DNA of 64,000 bases from Prevotella sp. (GTDB lineage: Bacteria > Bacteroidota > Bacteroidia > Bacteroidales > Bacteroidaceae): the NCBI GenBank assembly GCA_024695815.1, contig JAILHK010000034.1, positions 62,001-126,000 of the forward strand, written 5' to 3'. The notes under the pieces were generated by a model. That model saw only the letters and a list, made by a program, of their open reading frames with translations. It had not been told where the DNA came from and ran no database searches. Below are positions 51,871 through 58,250 of the stretch, one piece after another. The translations under genes were made by a program, and so were the position numbers. Every line of letters starts with the position of its first letter. Position 1 is the stretch's first letter.

Positions 51871-52398
51871 ATGGAAATAAGACAAGCAATTAGTATGTAT
51901 CTTAAGGCATACGTCCTGGAACACCCGGAGTTTAAGGCTAAGTATGAGAACCCAAACAAGAATATTGATGATTGTTTGCTCTATATTCAAGCCAAAATAC
52001 TAGAAAAAGTGACGGAAGAGCAGAAGAAAGATGGTGCAGCCGTAGTAATCCCGAGTGATGATGAACTATTTGACCTCGCAGTTTCTTACTACTCTAACGA
52101 TGATTTGAAGATAGAGGGCGATAAGTTTGATGATGTAAAAGTTCTTTCGGTGTCAGCTACTACTTTTACTGACGAAGAAAAGCAGAAGATGCGTCAAGAA
52201 GCCATCAAGAAGTATCAAGATGATGTTATCGCAGAACAGAAGAAGAAAGACCAAGAACGTAAAGAAAAAGCAAAGAAAAAGAACGATAAGAAACCTAGCA
52301 ACCCAATCCTTGTTCCCGACACCAAGGAGGAAGAGGATAATGAGAGTAAAAAGGCAGGTGAAAAGACTGCAAAGGTAGTACAAATGAGTTTATTCTAA
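51871..52398 (+). CDS. PcfK-like protein with C-terminal clamp-binding motif
   Basis: 175 residues. The N-terminal 100 residues match the PcfK family pattern: AYVLEHPEFKAKYENPNKNIDDCLLYIQAK and a helical SDDELFDLAVSYYSNDDLKIEGD. A Lys-rich coiled tail (DQERKEKAKKKNDKKPSN) follows. The last five residues, QMSLF, match the QLSLF-type peptide that binds the beta sliding clamp. PcfK is encoded next to PcfJ in conjugative plasmids. Here it adjoins a PcfJ-like gene after 2 bp. A clamp-dependent DNA-replication role is inferred from the motif. Confidence 0.7.
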   Translation: MEIRQAISMYLKAYVLEHPEFKAKYENPNKNIDDCLLYIQAKILEKVTEEQKKDGAAVVIPSDDELFDLAVSYYSNDDLKIEGDKFDDVKVLSVSATTFTDEEKQKMRQEAIKKYQDDVIAEQKKKDQERKEKAKKKNDKKPSNPILVPDTKEEEDNESKKAGEKTAKVVQMSLF

Positions 52399-52400
52399 TC

Positions 52401-53540
52401 ATGAAACCAAGGAACGAAAAAGAACGTAGGGTAGTGGAGTTATCTGCTACCTTACCTTTGTTGAGAGATAAAGATGCAGAGCGCATGGAGTGGGAATTTA
52501 AATATTACTACAAGCGCAAGGGATTGGCTTACTTCCTTGTTATGGAGAGGTGTAAGGAATACCAAGTTATCCGCTATTACTATAAGACAACCCGAAGGCT
52601 TTTTGAGTTCGCACAAGTATGGATGAATAGCCAAGAGAAGCATGTATTGGCAAAAGATAGGCATCCGTTTGGTTGTGACCGATGGAAAGAGGATAGTAAC
52701 ATGACTCTTAAGCCATGGTTCAAGTACGAATTGAAGTATGCGTACTCATACCTTGGTGGGGTGGATAGATTAGGGTTTAGTGGTGTTATTGTGCGCTCAT
52801 TGTTACCCGAACTGAAGAAGCGGGGAATGTGTAAAAGCACACATAATGTCAATCCTTATCGCTTTGTATGGGAGTTACTCCATAATAACCGCCTAGAAAC
52901 ATTGCTTAAGGTTAGACAATATCTGCTTATGGGATATTTTTGTTACGAAACGCTCACCGATGCGCTATGGCAATCCATCCGTATCGCCCTAAGACATGGC
53001 TACCATTGGGATAATAAGGAAGAATTAAAAGATTGGTGTGACATGATTGGAATAATGAATAAGATTGGCGCAGACACACACAATCCTCACTATATATGCC
53101 CGACCGACCTAAAAAAAGCTCATGATATGTGGAACAAGAGGTATCGCAGATACCTTGATGTAGAACAACTGAAACATGAACTTGAAAAGGCTGCCATGTA
53201 TGAAAGCACATTCTTTGAGAACCGAAAGGCTTTCCTTGACTTGGTATTTAAGAGCAGGGAAATAGAGGTGTCAGTTATCCAATCAGCGCAAGACATCGTT
53301 AGGGAGGGCGATGCGATGCATCATTGCGTCGGCATGTATTACAACAAACCTAACTCGTTGATAATGTCTGCAAAGATAGATGGTAAACGAATTGAAACAA
53401 TCGAAGTAAACCTTATCACCTATCAACTCGTTCAAAGCAGAGGACTGCAGAATTGCTCAACCAAGTATCACAATCGCATCGTAAGGCTTGTAAAGAAGCA
53501 CCTTGACGAGATAAAAGAACGAAACATAAAAGCAGCATAG
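52401..53540 (+). CDS. PcfJ-like protein
   Basis: 379 residues. The C-terminal half has the PcfJ signature: REGDAMHHCVGMYYNKPNSLIMSAKIDGKRIETIEVN, where the M-HHCV-M-Y...I.S.+..G+R..T pattern is typical. The N-terminal half is helix-rich with an aromatic W/Y/F-rich domain (KPWFKYELKYAYSYLGG). PcfJ accompanies PcfK in pCF10-type conjugative plasmids, and its biochemical role is poorly known. Its place in a phage early operon with PcfK and DpnD/PcfM suggests transfer from conjugative elements or shared use. Confidence 0.75.
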   Translation: MKPRNEKERRVVELSATLPLLRDKDAERMEWEFKYYYKRKGLAYFLVMERCKEYQVIRYYYKTTRRLFEFAQVWMNSQEKHVLAKDRHPFGCDRWKEDSNMTLKPWFKYELKYAYSYLGGVDRLGFSGVIVRSLLPELKKRGMCKSTHNVNPYRFVWELLHNNRLETLLKVRQYLLMGYFCYETLTDALWQSIRIALRHGYHWDNKEELKDWCDMIGIMNKIGADTHNPHYICPTDLKKAHDMWNKRYRRYLDVEQLKHELEKAAMYESTFFENRKAFLDLVFKSREIEVSVIQSAQDIVREGDAMHHCVGMYYNKPNSLIMSAKIDGKRIETIEVNLITYQLVQSRGLQNCSTKYHNRIVRLVKKHLDEIKERNIKAA

Positions 53541-53542
53541 CC

Positions 53543-53608
53543 ATGAGGAATGTCATTATAGCAATAATCGTAATCATCTTATTCATTATAGGATTGATAG
53601 TGGGGTAG
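53543..53608 (+). CDS. 21-aa hydrophobic microprotein
   Basis: ATG at 53543, TAG at 53606-53608: MRNVIIAIIVIILFIIGLIV-G. It is a single membrane helix, starts 2 bp after the PcfJ stop, and its stop codon lies within the stem of the terminator at 53,600. It is too short for the track. Expression is likely given the spacing, but the function is unknown. Confidence 0.4.
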   Translation: MRNVIIAIIVIILFIIGLIVG

Positions 53609-53632
53609 CTTCGGCTACTCCACATTTTTTTA
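53600..53632 (+). terminator. Terminator of early operon (UUCG hairpin)
   Basis: GTGGGGTAGC (53600-53609), loop TTCG, GCTACTCCAC (53614-53623): a 10-bp stem with one G-U and a stable UUCG tetraloop, followed by ATTTTTTTATTTTG. It is a strong rho-independent terminator. Confidence 0.85.
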
Positions 53633-53672
53633 TTTTGATACAATAATAATTAATAAATCACGTTAAATAGAC

Positions 53673-54116
53673 ATGGAGAAAAAGGAGATTTTAGTTAAAG
53701 ACCTATTTATAGAGGATGGTATCTTCCGTGGTACCACCAACTTTAAGGATGGGTATGAGTTTACCTTCGACGTAACGAGGGAACAAATCATTCGCTTTTT
53801 ACTTGACCACCGAAAGGGCAGGCTATGTTATGCATCCGATGGTACAACTATGTTAGATGATAAAGCCTTGCTTCGCAACTACATCGAGCAGCAGGAGAGG
53901 GTATATCATATAGAACGTAAGAAAGCCAACCCATCGTCAATAGGTGGGCATCGTGATGGTGCAGGTAGGAAACCAAAGGACAAGGTGGCTACACAAGTAA
54001 TATCTGTGCCGGTAAGAAAGGATTTTCTGGAATTGATTATTAACAACTTTCCTAACCGATCCGAATATATACAACACGCAATAAAAAACCAACTTAAAAG
54101 GGATGGGCTAATCTAA
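53673..54116 (+). CDS. RHH-like DNA-binding protein with GAGRK motif
   Basis: 147 residues. N-terminal part (LFIEDGIFRGTTNFKDGYEFTFDVTREQIIRFLLDHRKG) is a beta-rich phage domain. A basic linker (GGHRDGAGRKPKDK) leads to a short C-terminal unit TQVISVPVRKDFLELIINNFPNRSEYIQHAIKNQL, which reads as a strand, helix and helix arrangement like ribbon-helix-helix repressors. A DNA-binding regulator is likely, perhaps the phage repressor or an antagonist. Own cistron after a terminator, before the integrase, with a terminator at its end. Confidence 0.6.
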   Translation: MEKKEILVKDLFIEDGIFRGTTNFKDGYEFTFDVTREQIIRFLLDHRKGRLCYASDGTTMLDDKALLRNYIEQQERVYHIERKKANPSSIGGHRDGAGRKPKDKVATQVISVPVRKDFLELIINNFPNRSEYIQHAIKNQLKRDGLI

Positions 54117-54133
54117 AACCCATCCCTTTTTTT
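54096..54133. terminator. Bidirectional terminator between RHH-like gene and integrase
   Basis: AAAAGGGATGGG (54096-54107) pairs with CCCATCCCTTTT (54119-54130), 12 bp, followed by TTT. The reverse strand also has U-rich end. It covers the 3' ends of both converging genes. Confidence 0.85.
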
Positions 54134-55271
54134 ATTGTCCCATACCAACTGCTTCTACTATTGTTGAGTCTAAGACCTTTGCATATGTCTTTTCGGTCTC
54201 TCTTATGCTTGCGTGACCAAGTAAGTGCTGAACGATATGCATAGGCAGCTTATACTCGTTTATCATTATTGTCGCCCCAGTATGCCTTGCCCAGTGTGTT
54301 GTAACAGGCTTGTTAATACCTGCACACAAAACGGCAACCTTAAGATATTCGTTGTACTTAACATTGCTGATGATGGGCAGTTTGTAGTTATATCGCTGCA
54401 GGATATTCATCGCAGGCTTCACCAATACCGATATAAAGGATTGTCTTGTTTTTATCCTTTTATTCTTATATATAACCTGTCCGCTAACCTCTTCGCACTT
54501 ATCGTAACTAAATTCCGCCAAATCTGAATACGACATCATCGTGTATGCCTGGAATATAAATAGGTCACGAACCCTGCGAAGCTTATCAATATCTATGTTG
54601 CACGACTCAAAGCGATGAAATTCTGCAGGTGTAAGACACCTCTTTAACCCATCCTCGTCACCTCTTTTGATATTCAGCTTCGCATATGGGTTGCGCTTAA
54701 TCAGTCCGTCATTGATGGCTTCGTCAATAAACATCTTCAACAACTTGTGGTAGTTCCAACGAGTTGACTCCTTTTGACCCATCCCAGAAAGCACTCTATC
54801 CATATCCATTATCTTCCTTTCACTTATATCGGAGAAATATACTATCCCTTTCCATTTATTGATAAACCTGAGGAATACATCATACCTTTTGCGTGTTCCT
54901 TCTGCGATGGTTGGATATTTTCTTTGTGTAGATCTTGTGATGTATGATACAAACGTCCCTGTCTGCTTCAACTCGTCCTGCAATATAGATGGCAGAGCGT
55001 TAATATCAATCTCACCCTGCTTAATCATTGCGGTTATGACAGATGTTGCCTTTTGCTTGATAATATGGAGCTGTTCGTTTAGTTCCATATAATCGTCACG
55101 GCATGCCGACACAAAGCCACCCTTAGACCACTCCTTAGGTAATAGCTTAATGCCTGTATTGACATACTTTTGCTTGCCATCTACATAAATTCTTAGCTCT
55201 ACGGGTGCAGAAACACCTCTTTTTGCACGACCTCTTCGGTCATAAATAAATGTTAAAGTTGGTACAATCAT
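54132..55271 (-). CDS. Tyrosine integrase lacking the first catalytic Arg
   Basis: 379 residues. An N-terminal arm-binding domain (LRIYVDGKQKYVNTGIKLLPKEW), a core-binding helical domain (about 100-200) and a catalytic domain with Lys in the beta hairpin (IKTRQSF), HWARHTGAT (HxxR), LLGHAS (His) and ETEKTYAKV (Tyr nucleophile). In box I, where R normally stands (TGLR..), the sequence reads YTMMSYSDL, so the first Arg is replaced by Ser, as reported for IntDOT of CTnDOT. Its 5' end lies next to the tRNA-Lys, and it points away. It should integrate at the tRNA 3' end. Start ATG 55271. Confidence 0.9.
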   Translation of the reverse strand: MIVPTLTFIYDRRGRAKRGVSAPVELRIYVDGKQKYVNTGIKLLPKEWSKGGFVSACRDDYMELNEQLHIIKQKATSVITAMIKQGEIDINALPSILQDELKQTGTFVSYITRSTQRKYPTIAEGTRKRYDVFLRFINKWKGIVYFSDISERKIMDMDRVLSGMGQKESTRWNYHKLLKMFIDEAINDGLIKRNPYAKLNIKRGDEDGLKRCLTPAEFHRFESCNIDIDKLRRVRDLFIFQAYTMMSYSDLAEFSYDKCEEVSGQVIYKNKRIKTRQSFISVLVKPAMNILQRYNYKLPIISNVKYNEYLKVAVLCAGINKPVTTHWARHTGATIMINEYKLPMHIVQHLLGHASIRETEKTYAKVLDSTIVEAVGMGQ

Positions 55272-55308
55272 TGTAATAAACTGTTAAAATAATAAATTTT
55301 AGAACTTT

Positions 55309-55385
55309 TGGTAGAAAAATGACAAGGTGGTGGTAGAACAATGGTAGAAAACCAGCAGCAAATATCGACAAATGACGACAAATGA
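55309..55385. repeat. Candidate integrase arm sites
   Basis: TGGTAGAA occurs three times (55309, 55331, 55342), with starts 22 and 11 bp apart, that is on the same face of the helix. CGACAAATGA is repeated in tandem at 55366 and 55376. All lie between the integrase and the tRNA, where attP arm-type sites would be. Binding was not shown. Confidence 0.5.
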
Positions 55386-55502
55386 TAGCAGGTATGTTCT
55401 TTACCATACACACACCTCGTAATTAATTGTTAGACAGTTTGTTACCTTGATTTTTAAGGGGTTGTGAGAGTTTATGTTTGACCTATCAAACCCGCTTTCT
55501 TG

Positions 55503-55575
55503 TGATCCGCTTGGGGTTCGAACCCAAGACCCCAACATTAAAAGTGTTGTGCTCTACCAACTGAGCTAGCGGATC
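55503..55575 (-). tRNA. tRNA-Lys (anticodon TTT)
   Basis: 73 nt on the minus strand. Acceptor GATCCGC/GCGGATC (7 bp), D-arm GCTC-AGTTGGTA-GAGC, anticodon stem CAACA/TGTTG with loop CTTTTAA (anticodon TTT), T-arm TTGGG-TTCGAAC-CCCAA, discriminator A. CCA is not encoded, as in many Bacteroidetes. The 3' end faces the integrase, which marks it as the likely attachment site. It is intact, so integration preserved the gene. Confidence 0.95.
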
Positions 55576-55605
55576 AACCTCAGTGCTTTTAAATAAAAGC
55601 GGGTG

Positions 55606-55637
55606 CAAAGGTACAAACTTTTTTTGAACCCGCCAAA
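55606..55637 (-). promoter_or_regulatory. tRNA-Lys promoter
   Basis: Minus-strand TTTG (55637-55634), 20 nt, TACCTTTG (55613-55606): a perfect host promoter upstream of the tRNA at 55575. It serves as a host reference against which the phage promoters differ. Confidence 0.75.
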
Positions 55638-55638
55638 T

Positions 55639-56247
55639 TTATTGCGATGTTTTTTTGTTTTTTGCTATTTCTTCAGCAATGGCATGTTGGTAGCATGTGC
55701 GACAAAGTGGCTCGTATTCTTGCGTTTCGCCAAGCAAGACACGCTTGTCGTTCTGCACCTTTCGGTGACTGACATAGGCCAGCGATCCGCATCTGACACA
55801 GATGGCATGCACCTTGGTGACGTCGTCGGCAATGGCACAAAGGGCAGGCATCGGTCCAAAAGGTTGGCCACGGAAGTCCATGTCGAGTCCTGCCACAATG
55901 ACGCGGATGCCACGGTTGGCCAGCTCGTTGCACACGTTTACGATGCCATCGTCGAAGAACTGTGCCTCGTCGATGCCCACCACGTCGATGTCGCTGGTCA
56001 GCAAGAGGATGCTGGCCGAAGACTCAATGGGTGTTGACTGTATATGCTTTTGGTCATGACTTACCACGTCTTCCTCCGAATAGCGCACATCGATGGCCGG
56101 TTTGAAAATCTCTACGCGTTGCTTTGCAAACTGAGCGCGGCGCATGCGTCGGATCAGTTCTTCGGTCTTTCCCGAAAACATAGAGCCACAAACCACTTCG
56201 ATTCTGCCGGGACGATGATTCTCGCCTGTTGCTGGATATGTAATCAT
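55639..56247 (-). CDS. tdk: Thymidine kinase
   Basis: 202 residues, full length for the bacterial TK1-like type. P-loop [14 protein letters not shown] (about residues 21-28), the DEAQFF motif (about 93-98, catalytic Glu in the family), the lasso region DFRGQPFG and a zinc-binding set CVRCG ... CRTC. It phosphorylates thymidine using ATP in the salvage pathway. A TATCTTTG box lies directly upstream (56252-56259, minus). Divergent from rsmI; host gene. Confidence 0.93.
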   Translation of the reverse strand: MITYPATGENHRPGRIEVVCGSMFSGKTEELIRRMRRAQFAKQRVEIFKPAIDVRYSEEDVVSHDQKHIQSTPIESSASILLLTSDIDVVGIDEAQFFDDGIVNVCNELANRGIRVIVAGLDMDFRGQPFGPMPALCAIADDVTKVHAICVRCGSLAYVSHRKVQNDKRVLLGETQEYEPLCRTCYQHAIAEEIAKNKKTSQ

Positions 56248-56368
56248 GGTGCAAAGATAGTAAAAAGTTTATGCTTTGTGGTTCATTGTTCAAAGTTTTT
56301 TTTAGTAAAATGTTGTTAATTTGCAACAATTATGATTTGCGAACTATAAACAATGAACTAAAAATCAC

Positions 56369-56376
56369 TACCTTTG
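56369..56376 (+). promoter_or_regulatory. -7 box of rsmI promoter (TACCTTTG)
   Basis: TACCTTTG at 56369-56376, 9 bp before the ATG at 56385, matches the host consensus. The -33 element is not clear. Confidence 0.5.
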
Positions 56377-56384
56377 CATCCGAT

Positions 56385-57056
56385 ATGGGAATATTATATA
56401 TAGTACCCACGCCGGTGGGAAATATGGAAGATATGACGCTGCGCGCCATACGCATCCTGAAGGAAGTCGATTTGATATTGGCAGAAGATACCCGTACGTC
56501 AGGCATCCTGCTGAAGCATTTCGACATTAAGAACCAGTTGCTTTCCCATCATAAATTCAACGAGCATGGCACCAGTGCCTCGGTGGTTCAGCGACTGTTG
56601 GCCGGACAGAACGTGGCACTGATTAGCGATGCGGGTACGCCCGGCATCAGCGATCCTGGTTTCTTCCTGGCCCGCGAGGCCGTAAGGGCTGGGGTAGAGG
56701 TGCAGTGCCTGCCTGGTGCCACGGCCTTTGTGCCAGCGCTGGTGAGCAGTGGTCTGCCCTGCGACCGATTTGCTTTCGAGGGATTTCTGCCTCAGAAGAA
56801 GGGACGCCAGACCAAGTTGCAGTCGTTGGTTGACGAAGAGCGCACCATGATTTTCTATGAGTCGCCCTATAGGTTGCTGAAGACGTTGCAGCAGTTTGCC
56901 GAGTTTTTCGGTGCCGACCGTCAGGTGAGTGTGTGCCGTGAGATTTCGAAGATTCATGAAGAGAGCGTGCGTGGCAGTCTTGAAGAGGTTATTGCCCACT
57001 TCACGGCTACCGAGCCTCGTGGCGAGATTGTCATTGTGCTGGCAGGAAAGAGTTGA
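56385..57056 (+). CDS. rsmI: 16S rRNA 2'-O-methyltransferase RsmI
   Basis: 223 residues from ATG 56385 (MGILYIVPTPVGN); the track's longer ORF includes the promoter. The family motifs PTPVGNMEDMTLRAIRIL, AEDTR at residues about 34-38, the SAM-site-like SDAGTPGISDPG (about 83-94), and ESPYRL are present. RsmI methylates the ribose of C1402 in 16S rRNA, affecting decoding. The N-terminal part (residues 1-120) and C-terminal part (120-220) form the tetrapyrrole-methylase fold. Shorter than E. coli RsmI (286) at the C-terminus, as is common in this group. Divergent from tdk. Confidence 0.9.
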   Translation: MGILYIVPTPVGNMEDMTLRAIRILKEVDLILAEDTRTSGILLKHFDIKNQLLSHHKFNEHGTSASVVQRLLAGQNVALISDAGTPGISDPGFFLAREAVRAGVEVQCLPGATAFVPALVSSGLPCDRFAFEGFLPQKKGRQTKLQSLVDEERTMIFYESPYRLLKTLQQFAEFFGADRQVSVCREISKIHEESVRGSLEEVIAHFTATEPRGEIVIVLAGKS

Positions 57057-57103
57057 ACGCGAGTAAGAACATAGTTACAGAACATTATAAATAAATAAGG
57101 TAT

Positions 57104-57955
57104 ATGAAAAAGATTTTGGTATGGTGCGTTTGCATGTTGGCAGTGGTCTCATGTAAGAATGGTGCTAAGGATGCCAATGACTTGGCTCTGAATCATACGA
57201 TTGACTCGTTGAACAGAGTGAACTATCAGAAAGATAGCGAGATTAACGATATGCTGGAAACCCTGAACGTGATACAAGAGGGCTTCAAAGCCATCAACGA
57301 GGCCGAGGGTCGTGTCACCGTGGAGCGTACTGGCGAAGGCACAAGCAACGAAACAAAGATTCGCGAGAATGTGCAGTTTATCCAGTCGAAGCTTGCCGAG
57401 AATCGTGAGCTGATTAACAAGCTGCGCATTCGTCTGCGCGAAAGCAGCATTGCCAGCGACCAGCTGAAGAAGACGGTGGAGAGCCTCTCTGAGCAGTTGC
57501 AGGCCAAGACAGCTGAGCTCGAGGAACTGCGTAAGGAACTGGCAGAGAAAGATATCCACATTGCAGAGCTCGACGAGAAGGTCAGCAACCTGGCAGACAA
57601 CGTGAGCACGCTGACCGAGGACAACAAGCACAAGCAGGAGACCATTAGCACCCAGGATAAGGAGTTGAACACGGCATGGTTTGTGTTTGGCACCAAGAAA
57701 GAGCTGAAAGAGCAGAACATCCTGAAGAAGGGTGAGGTGCTGCAGGGCAACTTCAACAAGAACTACTTCACGAAGATAGACATCCGTGTGGACAAGGAAA
57801 TCAAGCTGATGTCTCGTGACGCCAAGTTGCTCACCAGTCATCCAGCCGGAACCTACAACCTGTTGCGTGATGCCAACAAGCAGTATGTGCTGCGCATCAC
57901 CGACCCCCAGCGCTTCTGGAGCACAAGCAAGTACCTGGTTGTTCAGGTGAAGTAA
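57104..57955 (+). CDS. Coiled-coil lipoprotein
   Basis: 283 residues. N-terminal lipoprotein signal (MKKILVWCVCMLAVVSC, lipobox AVVSC), then a coiled coil from about 80 to 190 (LAENRELINKLRIRLRESSIASDQLKKTVESLSEQLQAKTAELEEL), and a C-terminal beta domain (about 195-283, FVFGTKKELKEQNILKKGEVLQGNFNKNYFTKIDIR). This layout is conserved in Bacteroidales. It would be lipid-anchored to a periplasmic membrane face; a role in envelope structure is likely but not shown. A terminator follows. Confidence 0.75.
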   Translation: MKKILVWCVCMLAVVSCKNGAKDANDLALNHTIDSLNRVNYQKDSEINDMLETLNVIQEGFKAINEAEGRVTVERTGEGTSNETKIRENVQFIQSKLAENRELINKLRIRLRESSIASDQLKKTVESLSEQLQAKTAELEELRKELAEKDIHIAELDEKVSNLADNVSTLTEDNKHKQETISTQDKELNTAWFVFGTKKELKEQNILKKGEVLQGNFNKNYFTKIDIRVDKEIKLMSRDAKLLTSHPAGTYNLLRDANKQYVLRITDPQRFWSTSKYLVVQVK

Positions 57956-57991
57956 CCATATAACGCGAGTAAACGAGCTGTTTGCTCTGGG

Positions 57992-58033
57992 AAAAGTGCC
58001 ACTTTTCGATGAGAAAAGTGGCACTTTTGTTTT
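57992..58033 (+). terminator. Terminator after the lipoprotein gene
   Basis: AAAAGTGCCACTTTTC (57992-58007) pairs with GAAAAGTGGCACTTTT (58013-58028), 16 bp with a 5-nt loop, then GTTTTTCC. Strong rho-independent structure. Confidence 0.9.
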
Positions 58034-58133
58034 TCCTGTGTTTTGATGAATCGTAAGTTTAGCATGCCGCTGAGAATAAAATAATAACGAATGCGTGTTT
58101 TAATGCCACTATTATTGATGAAATGAAAAAAAA

Positions 58134-58171
58134 TACAAGAAAAATGTTTGTTTTTGTATCTTTTTCTTGTA
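58134..58171. promoter_or_regulatory. 11-bp inverted repeat overlapping SusC promoter
   Basis: TACAAGAAAAA (58134-58144) and TTTTTCTTGTA (58161-58171) are perfect inverted copies with 16 bp between. The right arm covers the -33 TTG of the SusC promoter, so this is a likely operator for the locus regulator. Confidence 0.5.
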
Positions 58172-58197
58172 TTATTAAAATTATATAATTAACTTTG
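58167..58197 (+). promoter_or_regulatory. SusC promoter (TTG-N20-TAACTTTG)
   Basis: TTG 58167-58169, 20 nt, TAACTTTG 58190-58197, fits the host consensus. The ATG lies 54 bp downstream. Confidence 0.65.
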
Positions 58198-58250
58198 CAA
58201 GCTGTTAATTTGAAAAAACAAAGAAATATATAGGATTATTTACAGTTTAT

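Noticed and set aside
57149-58024. 291-aa minus-strand ORF opposite the lipoprotein gene
   Set aside because: Leu/Val/Gln-rich product is the antisense of the coiled-coil lipoprotein, and it runs through the terminator hairpin.
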